Below, piece by piece: positions 1 to 7,582 of a stretch of DNA of 64,000 nucleotides. Source of the DNA: CALANV01 sp036381615. Lineage in GTDB: Bacteria > Pseudomonadota > Alphaproteobacteria > CACIAM-22H2. Below the pieces are notes generated by a model. It made no database searches. It saw only the letters and a list, made by a program, of their open reading frames with translations, and was not told where the DNA came from. Made by a program: the position numbers and the translations under genes. Each line of letters begins with the position of its first letter. Position 1 is the stretch's first letter. The stretch lies in the NCBI GenBank assembly GCA_036381615.1, contig DASVCL010000012.1, positions 79,987-143,986 on the forward strand. Reading direction: 5' to 3'.

Positions 1-752
1 GGGGCGGCGAACATGCTGACCTGTGGCCACTTGCGGACCAGGTCCAGAATTTCCCCCGGATCGAAATGCCCGCTCGCCGGAATCACTTGCGTGTTCGCCT
101 GCGCGACGTGCGGGAGCATGTACAGGCCGGAGCCGTGCGACATGGGCGCGGCGTGAATGATCGATCCGCCGGGACATGGCGGATCGATATCGATGAAGTA
201 GCTCATCGTCATCGCCAGCAGGTTCCGATGCGACAGCATCGCGCCTTTCGGGCGCCCGGTCGTACCGCTCGTGTAGAAGAGCCAGGCGAGATCGTCGGCG
301 GCCGTTTCGGCCATCGGCGCAGGGGCACCCTCGCCCAGCCGGGCGAATTCGGGGGATTCGACGTCGACGATCGGCAACGAGATGCCGGCCTCGCGCACGG
401 CGATGGCGGCGACCTCGGCCAGTTCGGGGGTCACGAAGACGACCTTTGCCTGCGCGTGATCGATGATGTAGGCGAGTTCCTTCGGATGCAGTTTGGAATT
501 CGCGGGAACCGCCGCAAATCCGCCATGCCAGCAGCCGTAGAGGAGTGCCGCATATGCCGGTCCGTTCGCCATGATCAACGCCACCCGGTCTCCGGGCGAG
601 AGCGAATACGGGGGCCGTCCCAGACCCGCCGCGATGCGTGCCGCCTGGCCGTACATCTGCGACCATGTCGCGACCACCCGGTCGGCGACCGCAAGTGCCG
701 GCCGGTCAGGATGGATCAACGCTGCGCGGTGAAGGTGCTGGGCAATGTTCAC
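1..752 (-). CDS. AMP-dependent acyl-CoA synthetase, N-terminal part (runs off the window)
   Basis: About 250 N-terminal residues of an ANL-superfamily acid-CoA ligase, which activates a carboxylic acid with ATP and CoA. The adenylate-binding signature FYTSGTTGRPKGAMLSH is clear near residue 160, after an N-terminal domain typical of fatty-acyl or aromatic acid ligases; the C-terminal half lies outside the window. I chose the GTG at 752, preceded by GGGGGA about 6 bases upstream. The thioesterase gene lies 55 bases upstream on the same strand, so the two probably form one operon handling acyl-CoA thioesters. The substrate cannot be read from this part. Confidence 0.9.
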   Translation of the reverse strand, partial: MNIAQHLHRAALIHPDRPALAVADRVVATWSQMYGQAARIAAGLGRPPYSLSPGDRVALIMANGPAYAALLYGCWHGGFAAVPANSKLHPKELAYIIDHAQAKVVFVTPELAEVAAIAVREAGISLPIVDVESPEFARLGEGAPAPMAETAADDLAWLFYTSGTTGRPKGAMLSHRNLLAMTMSYFIDIDPPCPGGSIIHAAPMSHGSGLYMLPHVAQANTQVIPASGHFDPGEILDLVRKWPQVSMFAA

Positions 753-807
753 GTGCGTCCCCCGATCTGCGTCTGCCCAGGCAGTTTGGCGGCTTGACGA
801 TCCGGTT

Positions 808-1245
808 TCAATCAGCCGGCTTGCCGGGCACGGGCCCGAGTATGGCGTAGGTCGTGGTGACATGTGCAACCAGGTCGGCGCTGGACGCGGCGCGCATCGT
901 CACCTCGCCAAACGCCAATGTCTTCCCAAGCTTGAGGACCCGGGCGTCTGCCAACACATCCGAATTCGATACGGCACGCAGGAAGCTGGTCGTCTGGCCG
1001 ACCGTCGTCATCGGACGAAAGCCGCCGGATGCGGACGAGATGGCAAGCACCATCGCCGTGTCGGCCAGCGACATCAGCGCCTGCCCGCAGATCGTCCCTC
1101 CGATTCTGGTCAGGCGTTCGCTGAAAGCAAGGCGAAGGCGGACGAGCGGGCCGTCGACGCTCTCGACAGTCAAGCCCAGATCAAGAACCCACGGTGCGAA
1201 ATTTTCCCGCAGAACTGCCTGTGCCTGACCGAGACCGAATCCCAT
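808..1245 (-). CDS. PaaI-family hotdog thioesterase
   Basis: A 145-residue single hotdog-fold protein of the PaaI family, which hydrolyses aromatic or aliphatic acyl-CoA thioesters. Family features are the GGTICGQALMSLADTAM stretch (hotdog helix with the catalytic acidic residue) and the following beta strands (TTVGQTTSFLRA, AFGEVTM). An ATG at 1263 is also possible, but the ATG at 1245 has a GGGAGG seven bases upstream and gives the usual family length. It lies directly upstream of the acyl-CoA synthetase, which suggests CoA recycling or quality control in the same pathway. No stress-type promoter was seen in front of it. Confidence 0.85.
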   Translation of the reverse strand: MGFGLGQAQAVLRENFAPWVLDLGLTVESVDGPLVRLRLAFSERLTRIGGTICGQALMSLADTAMVLAISSASGGFRPMTTVGQTTSFLRAVSNSDVLADARVLKLGKTLAFGEVTMRAASSADLVAHVTTTYAILGPVPGKPAD

Positions 1246-1462
1246 CGCCCAACCTCCCGCCATGGTGCAGCGGAGTATTAAGCGAAATCTGCACCGGCGC
1301 CAACGGTCAAGCTCGGCGAAGCAGCATCCTCTCGCACTGCCGGGCGAGCCCCCGTCAGCGAAAGGACGCATGCGGCGGAACGGTTTGGTCCCGTCCCGCC
1401 ATCATCCGCGACAAATTGAGTTGGATACGACGAACTGAGCGTAGGCTTCGCGTTCGGTCTGC

Positions 1463-1978
1463 CTACCGCATCTCTTGAGCAGCCGCGCTCCCTGTGCGCT
1501 GTGGTGCCTGCATACCGCCGATCATAACTCGCGTTGCCATATTGAACACGTTCGTCGCATGTCGAAGCGATTTCTCCATGCTCGAACGCATCAGCCCGAT
1601 TTGAACCCCGTAAGCGTCTCCGACAGTGCGACACTGGGCCAGTGAGCGGACCGCATTGATGTTGTCGTCGAGCTGCTCCCGGCTCCACGTCGCGAGTTCC
1701 ATGTTCATCTCGAGAACGCGACGCATCGCCTCGTTGCTCGAACGCATCCATGCTTCGAATGCCCGCTCGCTCATGGCGGCGAACTCGCGGGCGCCTTCCT
1801 GCAGTCCCGCTTGGGCCTCGCGTCCTACACTTTGCACGCGCTCCCCCATACGTTCGGCCATCCGGGCGGCCTGCTCACCGTCCGGCCCATTCTCGCTGCC
1901 TGCACGATGCCGAGCCGAGGTCTCGTGCTCGGTCGATCCGCGTGTCTCTCTTTCACGGTGCCGTTCTTGTCGAGCCAT
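1463..1978 (-). CDS. phasin-family protein
   Basis: A 171-residue protein with a charged, Arg/Glu-rich and probably disordered first 40 residues, then a long amphipathic helical region (ARMAERMGERVQSV through NVFNMATRVM) of the phasin type. Phasins coat polyhydroxyalkanoate granules; many alphaproteobacterial phasin-like proteins are stress-induced. The ATG at 1978 has a strong AGGAGG seven to eight bases upstream. A GGAAC-N17-AGTT element sits about 40 bases upstream, one base from the EcfG consensus, which would place the gene in the stress regulon. No PHA synthase is in the window, so a granule role is unproven. Confidence 0.8.
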   Translation of the reverse strand: MARQERHRERETRGSTEHETSARHRAGSENGPDGEQAARMAERMGERVQSVGREAQAGLQEGAREFAAMSERAFEAWMRSSNEAMRRVLEMNMELATWSREQLDDNINAVRSLAQCRTVGDAYGVQIGLMRSSMEKSLRHATNVFNMATRVMIGGMQAPQRTGSAAAQEMR

Positions 1979-2015
1979 GTTTGTTGCCCTCCTGTGCTCT
2001 ACTGTCACAGCAACA

Positions 2016-2041
2016 AACTCGACGGACTGAACGCCGGTTCC
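2016..2041 (-). promoter_or_regulatory. probable sigma-EcfG promoter of the phasin gene (one mismatch)
   Basis: Read on the minus strand: GGAAC (2041-2037), 17-base spacer, AGTT (2019-2016). The consensus -10 is CGTT, so one base differs. It lies 38 bases upstream of the phasin start. Confidence 0.5.
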
Positions 2042-2118
2042 ATAATTCCGCTGGTGAATCCATCTATCGGGCGCGAAAGGATGGATGTACTGCCATGCCG
2101 GCTCGCTGCGCGTGGTGC

Positions 2119-2307
2119 TCAGGAAGACAGCCAACCCAGCGGAGCGGCCCGATGAGAAACGGCGATCAATGCCCCGGCCCCGGCATAGGCAACCAGGCCA
2201 AACGCCGAGCCGATCAAGATCACCTTCAGATGTAATGCGATCTTCGACCTGAACTTCGATGATACGTCACGCCGACGCTCCGCAGCCCGGCGCCGCCCGG
2301 TCTTAAA
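2119..2307 (-). other. open stretch in frame with the NepR-like gene after its stop; encodes a possible membrane segment
   Basis: After the TGA of the NepR-like gene (2308-2310) the same frame stays open for 62 codons, ending at the TGA at 2119-2121. The reading has a basic stretch (GRRRAAERRRDVSSK) followed by a hydrophobic run (VILIGSAFGLVAYAGAGALI). This looks like a cytoplasmic basic region plus one membrane helix. There is no ATG; the best internal start would be a GTG near 2220. It may be a small membrane gene, a decayed downstream domain, or chance. The rest of 1979-2307 holds only the phasin promoter. Confidence 0.3.
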
Positions 2308-2490
2308 TCAGCGCTTCGGGCGGTCCTGCCTGAGGAGCTGAAGCATGTCGTCGGGGATCGGCTCATGCAATGCCGATTCGTACATCGACTTAAGCCGGTG
2401 ATCGAGCCACTCGTCAAAGGCTGGATCAGATTCGGTCGCGGGCGTCTCTCTTGCCGTTGGCTTGCGTTTGCGTGCGTTGGCCCGTTCCAC
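2308..2490 (-). CDS. second NepR-like anti-sigma factor
   Basis: A 60-residue protein matching the NepR core: FDEWLDHRLKSMYESALHEP and then IPDDMLQLLRQ, closely parallel to the NepR next to ecfG in this window (FDEWLDQRLHLLYRAVINEP, IPPEMLDLLKN). NepR uses these two helices to bind EcfG, and PhyR when phosphorylated. The N-terminus is a short basic tail. The start is a GTG at 2490 with GAGG about eight bases upstream. It lies 25 kb from the main module and has no sigma gene beside it, so it is probably a paralogue tuning the same response or a second sigma factor. No perfect EcfG promoter was found upstream. Confidence 0.8.
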   Translation of the reverse strand: MERANARKRKPTARETPATESDPAFDEWLDHRLKSMYESALHEPIPDDMLQLLRQDRPKR

Positions 2491-3006
2491 GACTATGCCC
2501 TCGATACCAAGTCACCGAATTGGTGCAGCTTGCCCCCGTCCGGCCGCCCGTAAGACGCAGGGCAGGTCGCTAATTATCAACCGGACGGTGCAAAGTCCAC
2601 TGTGATTCCGTCGTAGCACTTCAACTTTCCGGCGGCCCGGGTTTAACACAAGTTAAGCGCCCCGGTGGAACCACACACCCGAAGCCTGTCCGGCAGCGCC
2701 GCCGGCAAAACCTGGACACGATGCCGCAATATCAGAATTCCATTTGGAGTTGCTCGGCCGCGCCATCTGTATCCAAAACGATAAGACGGAAGGATCGGGA
2801 CCAAACAGGTTGAGACGCCGGATCAAATCTTGATCGAGAGTTGCTGGCCGCGACGAAACACCGTGAAATCCAGGAACACTCCATAGTCTCCACAACGAGA
2901 AAGTTTCGACGCCCGACACGGCATCTTCGGCTGCCCGGCCAGATTCCGTCCTGTAATTGCGCAGGACGGGATTTGTCCCCGGCTGGACAATGGCGGCAAG
3001 ACGTCC

Positions 3007-3032
3007 GGAACCTTTGCCGCGTCCCGAACGTT
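3007..3032 (+). promoter_or_regulatory. sigma-EcfG promoter (perfect) of the first PRC-barrel gene
   Basis: GGAAC (3007-3011), 17-base spacer, CGTT (3029-3032). The start ATG is at 3050, so the leader would be only about 10 bases. This explains why no good ribosome binding site is seen and supports that ATG. Confidence 0.85.
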
Positions 3033-3049
3033 GGCCGTCTGCGAATACC

Positions 3050-3952
3050 ATGCGGGTCATCCTTCTCGCCATCGTCGGGAGTTTCCTGGTTGCGGCACTC
3101 ACCCAGGCCGCAGGCGCAAATTGCCCGCAGGATCTCAACGAGCTGAACGCGATCCTCGAACGCGAGCGGACTTCGCAGAGCGGACGTGCCGCTGCCGAAC
3201 TCCGGAATCTGCGCGAGGTCGCGCAGCGGCTCCAATCGAACAACGACGTCGTCGGATGCACGCGTGTGGCGCAGCAGGGTCTTGCGCTTTGGCGTCGGAT
3301 GAGCACCGTCGAGCTCGCTCCCACGCAGGAACTGATCGGGCGCGACGTCGTCGACACCACGGGTCAGAAGATCGGATCGATCCGCGGCCTGATCGTCGAC
3401 ATTACAGGGGGCCAAATCGCCTTCGCCATCGTACGGATGGGCGGATTTCTCGGCATCGGCACCAGAGAGCACGCCGTACCCTGGAGAACGGTCACGCGGA
3501 CCCCGAACGACCAGAGCTTGACGTTGTCCATACCGCGCGCGCGGCTTGAAACCGCACCGCGCTTCGATATCGACGCATGGAACGATGTCGTACCGATCGA
3601 ATGGGCGACCTCGATCTTCACCTATTTCGGCGTAGAGCCGTACTGGGAGGCGGCCGCGCGCGAGGTCCCCTTGGAGCCGCGCGATGCCGCAAGCATCGTG
3701 TCGACGCGTCTCGACGCACTGGCCAAGGACATTCAGGACATGAGGGGTGAGCTCGCGCAGGCGCGCGAGGCAAGCCGCGAACCGATATCCCAGATCGTCA
3801 ATCGGCTCGACGCTCTCTCGAAGCAGATCGACCAGATCGAACAAAACCGGCCCGTCAGCAGTGGATCATCGTCACCAACGCCTGGGGCTTCACCGGAAAC
3901 GTCGTCGGGCGCTCCCTCCGCACCGGAGGGCCAGAGCCCGGCGCCGCAATGA
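3050..3952 (+). CDS. exported PRC-barrel protein with coiled-coil C-terminus
   Basis: A 300-residue protein with a signal peptide (about residues 1-24, ending in AAGA), then a Cys-containing helical segment. The PRC-barrel domain (about 80-150) carries the family pattern IGSIRGLIVDITGGQIAFAI, then MGGFLGIGTREHAVPW. Next come a helical heptad region (about 205-265, TRLDALAKDIQDM, NRLDALSKQIDQIEQ) and a disordered Pro/Ser tail. PRC barrels are small beta-barrel modules in RNA processing, photosynthetic and stress proteins; its ligand is unknown. It is the largest of three PRC proteins in the window. The DUF3309 gene follows 51 bases downstream and is probably cotranscribed. An upstream in-frame ATG at 2990 lies before the predicted promoter, so I rejected it. 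Confidence 0.85.
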   Translation: MRVILLAIVGSFLVAALTQAAGANCPQDLNELNAILERERTSQSGRAAAELRNLREVAQRLQSNNDVVGCTRVAQQGLALWRRMSTVELAPTQELIGRDVVDTTGQKIGSIRGLIVDITGGQIAFAIVRMGGFLGIGTREHAVPWRTVTRTPNDQSLTLSIPRARLETAPRFDIDAWNDVVPIEWATSIFTYFGVEPYWEAAAREVPLEPRDAASIVSTRLDALAKDIQDMRGELAQAREASREPISQIVNRLDALSKQIDQIEQNRPVSSGSSSPTPGASPETSSGAPSAPEGQSPAPQ

Positions 3953-4003
3953 ACGAATGCTTGCATATGGAGGCCTGGAGGGAGACTGACGTGGAGAACC
4001 ACG

Positions 4004-4162
4004 ATGACCCTGGGCACCATCCTGCTGATCATCCTCATTCTCGTACTGCTCGGGGCCGTGCCGGCCTGGCCGTACAGCCGGGGCTGGAGCTATTACCCGT
4101 CCGGCATCGTCGGCGTAATCCTGGTGGTCGTTCTGATACTCGTTCTGCTTGAGCGGATCTGA
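4004..4162 (+). CDS. DUF3309-type small membrane protein
   Basis: A 52-residue protein with two hydrophobic helices (MTLGTILLIILILVLLGAVP and GIVGVILVVVLILVLL) joined by a loop WPYSRGWSYYPS. That is the DUF3309 layout: two short membrane helices with a W/Y/P-rich turn. GGAG lies about nine bases before the ATG. These proteins are common beside stress genes in alphaproteobacteria, but their function is not known. It probably shares the transcript of the upstream PRC-barrel gene. Confidence 0.8.
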   Translation: MTLGTILLIILILVLLGAVPAWPYSRGWSYYPSGIVGVILVVVLILVLLERI

Positions 4163-4520
4163 GCCGATTTTGGGGCGACGCTGCACCGCCACCCGCTGGG
4201 CGCACGAACCCATGTCCGCCTGACGCCAGGCGGCCCGCCGGATCGCCGTCCTCGCGACCGGTACATCGCTTGCAACCCCCATTGCGTTCAGCGCCCGAAG
4301 CCTCATGACGTTCGCGGATCACCGCTCGCATGGATCGTATCCGATGTCAGGGTGCGTGTTCGGTAACTGGTCGCGGTAAGCTAATCGCTGCTCGTAACGG
4401 ACCTGCCGGACTTCTGCTGCCGGCGCGTCGTTTGACCATCCGCCGTGACCCGGAACCGTGCCTTTCGGCGATACGTTCTGAGTGCGCTATGTGCCTCGTT
4501 TACTCTCAAGAGGCCCCGCC
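4163..4520 (+). other. intergenic stretch holding only a promoter
   Basis: No reading frame here has a plausible start, composition or family match. The only element I can support is the EcfG promoter at 4452-4477. Confidence 0.6.
4452..4477 (+). promoter_or_regulatory. sigma-EcfG promoter (perfect) of the SDR gene
   Basis: GGAAC (4452-4456), 17-base spacer, CGTT (4474-4477), 43 bases before the ATG at 4521. Confidence 0.85.
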
Positions 4521-5378
4521 ATGCCCGAGTTGAAGACGCCGCCCGCCCAACGTCAGGATCAGCAACCCGGCCTCGAGTCCCGGATGGCCCCGCGACCGGA
4601 AAGCACGGCACGATGGTACCGTGCCGCAGACAAGCTGCGCGGTAAGGCGGCGCTCGTCACCGGAGGAGACAGCGGAATTGGACGCGCGACGGCACTCGCC
4701 TTCGCCAAGGAGGGCGCGGATGTCGCGATCGTCTACCTGAATGAACATGAGGACGCCGCCGAAACCAGGCGGTTGGTCGAGAACGAAGGCGTCCGTTGCC
4801 TTACACTCGCCGGAGATATCGGCGATGAGGAGTTCTGCCGAGAGGCCGTTGATCGAACCGTAAGAACCTTCGGGCGGCTCGACATTCTCATCAACAACGC
4901 CGGCGAGCAGCACCCCCAGCAAAGTATCGAGGACATCAACCGCGAGCAGCTCGAGCGCACGTTTCGAACGAACATCTTCGCGATGTTCTATCTGACCAAG
5001 GCGGCGATGCCGCATCTGAAGCCGGGTGCCGCGATCGTCAACACGGCGTCCGTGACGGCATTTCAGGGCAATCCGCAGCTGCTCGATTACGCCTCGACGA
5101 AGGGCGCAATCGTCGCCTTCACGCGATCTCTGTCGCGGGCCATTGCCGAAAAGGGCATTCGCGTCAACGCCGTCGCGCCGGGTCCGATCTGGACGCCGCT
5201 CATTCCCTCGACATTCGATGAAAAACACGTCGAAAAGTTTGGCGGCGGCACGCCGCTCGGTCGCGTCGGCCAGCCGGACGAGATCGCCCCTTGTTTCGTG
5301 TTCCTCGCGTCCGAAGACTCGTCGTACATGACCGGCGAGACACTGCATCCGAATGGCGGCGAATGGGTCGGCTCGTAA
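4521..5378 (+). CDS. short-chain dehydrogenase/reductase of the YghA/general-stress type
   Basis: A 285-residue classical SDR that oxidises or reduces a small carbonyl or alcohol with NAD(P)(H). Motifs in order: a long N-terminal extension, cofactor site TGGDSGIGRA, NNAGEQ, catalytic Ser in NTASVTAFQG, YASTK active site, and RVNAVAPGPIWTPL. The extension with an RMAPRP motif and the Q-H-P after NNAGE are features of the YghA/YdaD/YhdF stress-SDR group. AAGAGG lies eight bases before the chosen ATG. A perfect EcfG promoter precedes it. A small lipoprotein gene starts nine bases after its stop and is probably cotranscribed. The physiological substrate is unknown. Confidence 0.9.
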   Translation: MPELKTPPAQRQDQQPGLESRMAPRPESTARWYRAADKLRGKAALVTGGDSGIGRATALAFAKEGADVAIVYLNEHEDAAETRRLVENEGVRCLTLAGDIGDEEFCREAVDRTVRTFGRLDILINNAGEQHPQQSIEDINREQLERTFRTNIFAMFYLTKAAMPHLKPGAAIVNTASVTAFQGNPQLLDYASTKGAIVAFTRSLSRAIAEKGIRVNAVAPGPIWTPLIPSTFDEKHVEKFGGGTPLGRVGQPDEIAPCFVFLASEDSSYMTGETLHPNGGEWVGS

Positions 5379-5386
5379 CCCCGACC

Positions 5387-5569
5387 ATGCGCCGCGAACA
5401 CGCGGTCGGGCTGCTTCGGCGCGGAAGATCGCTTCGGGTCGCCTTCGTTCTCGGATCTGTCTTCGCTCTTACGGCCTGTGACATCCCGCCCGCCGTACCT
5501 GAAGCAGGTGCTGGCGCACAGCCGAACTCGTCTCCCGGCGAGACATCTAAGCAGATCCCGGACCGCTAA
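5387..5569 (+). CDS. small predicted lipoprotein
   Basis: A 60-residue protein: a basic n-region (MRREHAVGLLRRGRSLR), a hydrophobic core and a lipobox LTAC, giving a mature N-terminal Cys. The mature chain is only about 34 residues, rich in Pro, Ala, Ser and Gly, and probably an unstructured tether. It starts nine bases after the SDR stop with no obvious ribosome binding site, suggesting translational coupling. It belongs to no family I recognise. The neighbours imply stress-induced expression. Confidence 0.6.
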   Translation: MRREHAVGLLRRGRSLRVAFVLGSVFALTACDIPPAVPEAGAGAQPNSSPGETSKQIPDR

Positions 5570-5573
5570 GCCG

Positions 5574-6512
5574 TCACGGAAGCGCCAGCCGGGCGTGCGC
5601 TTTCGCCGTAATCTTTTGACGCAGGCGAGGTAAATCTGCCCACGGGTCGGCGTCGCGGGTCCGCAGACGTTCGGGAACCGTCAGAACGTTGAGTTCGGCC
5701 GGACGTAGCTGCGGGCCGAGTTCGGCCCACGCGAGCGGCGTTGCAACCGGGGCACCTGCTCGAGCCCGCGCCGAGAAAGGTGCAACGGCCGTGGCGCCGC
5801 GATCATTGCGAAGATAGTCGATGAAAATACGACCGGCGCGTTCAGACTTGGGCAGTGCCGTGGTATACGTATCGGGCGAATCTCTCTCCATGGCGACGGC
5901 AAGCGCCTTCGCGAACGCCTTCAGCGTCGACCAGTCACCAATCGGCGCGATCGGCACGACGACGTGAAGTCCCTTCCCGCCCGTCGTCTTGACGAAGCTC
6001 TCGAGACGCATCTGGCGCAAACGCTCTCTCAGCTCGGCAGCGGCTTCGATCACCTTTGTCCATGCCACGCCCGGTCCCGGATCGACATCGAACACGATGC
6101 GATCGGGATGCTCCAAATCATCGGCACGTGACCCCCAAAGATGGATCTCGAGTACCCCGATCTGAACAAGCGAGATCAGGTCGCGTACATTTTTGACGAG
6201 AAGGTAATCATGCGTTCCGGACTTCTCCTCGATTGTGACCCGCTTCAGCGTGTCCGGAACCGCAGAACCGGGGTGCTTCTGATAGAAACATTTGTCTTCC
6301 TGCCCTAACGGACACCGGACCATCGTAATCGGGCGCCCGACCACATGAGGCAACGTTGCGTCTGCCACCTGCACGTAATAGGTCGCGAGATCGCGCTTGG
6401 TGAGGCCCTGATCGGCAAACAGGATTCGGTCGGGATGCGTCAGTTCGACCCCGGCCACCTCGACGGAACCCGCGCGCGGACGCCCGGCAACAGCAGAACG
6501 TCTGACCACCAT
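5574..6512 (-). CDS. ligD: stand-alone LigD polymerase-domain protein (primase-polymerase of end joining)
   Basis: A 312-residue archaeo-eukaryotic primase-type polymerase domain, as in the POL module of DNA ligase D. Motifs in order: VELTHPDRILFADQGLTKRD, YYVQVADATLPHVVGRP, QKHPGSAVPDTL, the metal-binding IVFDVDPGPGVAW, KTTGGKGLHVVVP, and the C-terminal RIFIDYLRNDRGATAVAPF. In Ku-dependent end joining this domain fills gaps and adds ribonucleotides at double-strand breaks. The ATG at 6512 has a perfect AAGGAGG six bases upstream. The sequence further upstream is a decayed ligase domain, so the gene is probably the surviving part of a longer LigD. A perfect EcfG promoter lies upstream of the remnant. 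No ku gene is in the window. Confidence 0.88.
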   Translation of the reverse strand: MVVRRSAVAGRPRAGSVEVAGVELTHPDRILFADQGLTKRDLATYYVQVADATLPHVVGRPITMVRCPLGQEDKCFYQKHPGSAVPDTLKRVTIEEKSGTHDYLLVKNVRDLISLVQIGVLEIHLWGSRADDLEHPDRIVFDVDPGPGVAWTKVIEAAAELRERLRQMRLESFVKTTGGKGLHVVVPIAPIGDWSTLKAFAKALAVAMERDSPDTYTTALPKSERAGRIFIDYLRNDRGATAVAPFSARARAGAPVATPLAWAELGPQLRPAELNVLTVPERLRTRDADPWADLPRLRQKITAKAHARLALP

Positions 6513-6559
6513 CGGCTCCTCCTTCGTCGCTGTCTCGGGCGGCTTGTCGGACCGGAATC

Positions 6560-6810
6560 CCTGAAACGACGGATGCCGCAAAAGATTATCGCCCGCCCAG
6601 CCTGCATACGCGAATCTCGGCGACCAGGTGCGGCTCCAACCGCCGCGTTCTCTTGCGGACCGGCGCGGGGATGGACTTGAACGGCGATCGGACCCGGCGC
6701 CGGCGCCCCTAGGTCAGACCACAGCTTCCGCGGCATCTCGGTCGTGATGCGACCGTCGATGTACTCGCCCTGCGCAACGCGTCTCCCTGAACTTCGTCGG
6801 ATAAGCGCTG
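6560..6810 (-). pseudogene. decayed C-terminal part of a LigD ATP-dependent ligase domain
   Basis: Upstream of the polymerase gene, pieces of a ligase C-terminal (OB-fold) domain appear in different frames. KFRETRCAGRV resembles the usual RYAGRVGTG segment, RLEPHLVAEI resembles the WVEPKLVAEV segment, and FAYAGWAGDNLLRHPSFQGF is the normal ligase end leading into the polymerase domain. Only the last piece is in frame with the polymerase. At least two frame changes separate the pieces, and the N-terminal nucleotidyltransferase part with the KxDG lysine is absent. The remnant would now form the 5' leader of the polymerase transcript. Confidence 0.7.
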
Positions 6811-6842
6811 CTAGTGGATTTCCTACCGGCCATGCTCGCCCG

Positions 6843-6867
6843 AACGACCGGGACCGTTTTCGGTTCC
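6843..6867 (-). promoter_or_regulatory. sigma-EcfG promoter (perfect) upstream of the LigD polymerase gene
   Basis: Minus strand: GGAAC (6867-6863), 16-base spacer, CGTT (6846-6843). The leader to the ATG at 6512 would be about 320 bases and covers the decayed ligase segment. Confidence 0.75.
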
Positions 6868-6924
6868 AAGGTGCCCCCGTCCGGCTGCGACAACACGAGA
6901 TGCGAAAGGACGAGCCTGTTTCGT

Positions 6925-6949
6925 GCAACCAAAGCTCAAAGGCGGCGTT
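6925..6949 (+). promoter_or_regulatory. possible sigma-EcfG promoter of the second PRC-barrel gene (one mismatch)
   Basis: GCAAC (6925-6929; consensus GGAAC), 16-base spacer, CGTT (6946-6949), 46 bases before the ATG at 6996. The single mismatch is in the -35 element. Confidence 0.5.
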
Positions 6950-6995
6950 TAGTCGCGCATCGGAGGCTTATGACCAACACAGGAGTTGCAGACAC

Positions 6996-7457
6996 ATGCG
7001 TAAGTTAATCTTTTCCAGCGCACTCGGCATGGCTCTGGCGGTTTCTGGCGCCGCCTTTGCGCAGACCACCGGTCAACCTGGACCGGGCGGCGGGCCTCCG
7101 ACGACACAACCAGCACCGTCGGGAGCGCGTGGCACGACGGCGGAGGAACGCTCGGGGACGGCAACTCAACGTGGGTCCGTCTTTACCCCCAGCGGTGAGG
7201 TTCTGCTGAGCAATCTGATCGGCATGGACGTCAAAAATGCCGAGGGCGACAACATCGGTGAAATCGACGAGATACTGATGGGCAAGGATGGAAAGGTGTC
7301 GCATGCGATCCTGTCCGTCGGCGGCTTTCTCGGCGTCGGCGAGCGGCACGTCCAGGTGCCGTTCAGCGAGATTCAGATTCAGCCCGATGGCCGCCAGGTG
7401 ACTTACAACACCACGAAGGACGCCCTCAAGCAGCAGCCCGAATACAAGATCAGATGA
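6996..7457 (+). CDS. exported PRC-barrel protein
   Basis: A 153-residue protein with a clear signal peptide (1-22, ending SGAAFAQ), a low-complexity Gly/Pro/Thr linker (about 23-62), and one PRC-barrel domain (about 68-150) with IGMDVKNAEGDNIGEIDEI and the loop VGGFLGVGERHVQVPF. AGGAG lies 11 bases before the ATG. The domain is nearly the same module as in the proteins at 3050 and 29624; here it is exported and lacks extra domains. Function is unknown, and a periplasmic or surface stress role is inferred from its neighbours and the near-consensus promoter. Confidence 0.85.
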   Translation: MRKLIFSSALGMALAVSGAAFAQTTGQPGPGGGPPTTQPAPSGARGTTAEERSGTATQRGSVFTPSGEVLLSNLIGMDVKNAEGDNIGEIDEILMGKDGKVSHAILSVGGFLGVGERHVQVPFSEIQIQPDGRQVTYNTTKDALKQQPEYKIR

Positions 7458-7507
7458 TGCCGGGACCGGGCGGTGGGTCTGATGCCCATCGCCCGGCGTA
7501 AACCCAA

Positions 7508-7532
7508 GGAACCCTGCGGCCACGGTTGCGTT
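7508..7532 (+). promoter_or_regulatory. sigma-EcfG promoter (perfect) of the DUF1328 gene
   Basis: GGAAC (7508-7512), 16-base spacer, CGTT (7529-7532), 50 bases before the ATG at 7583. Confidence 0.85.
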
Positions 7533-7582
7533 TATTGCAAAGGCGTGCCCGACGGAGATGACCCTATTCCAAGAGGTGCATC

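Noticed and set aside
2957..3049. Longer N-terminus for the first PRC-barrel protein.
   Set aside because: It would start before the predicted promoter and hide a good signal peptide.
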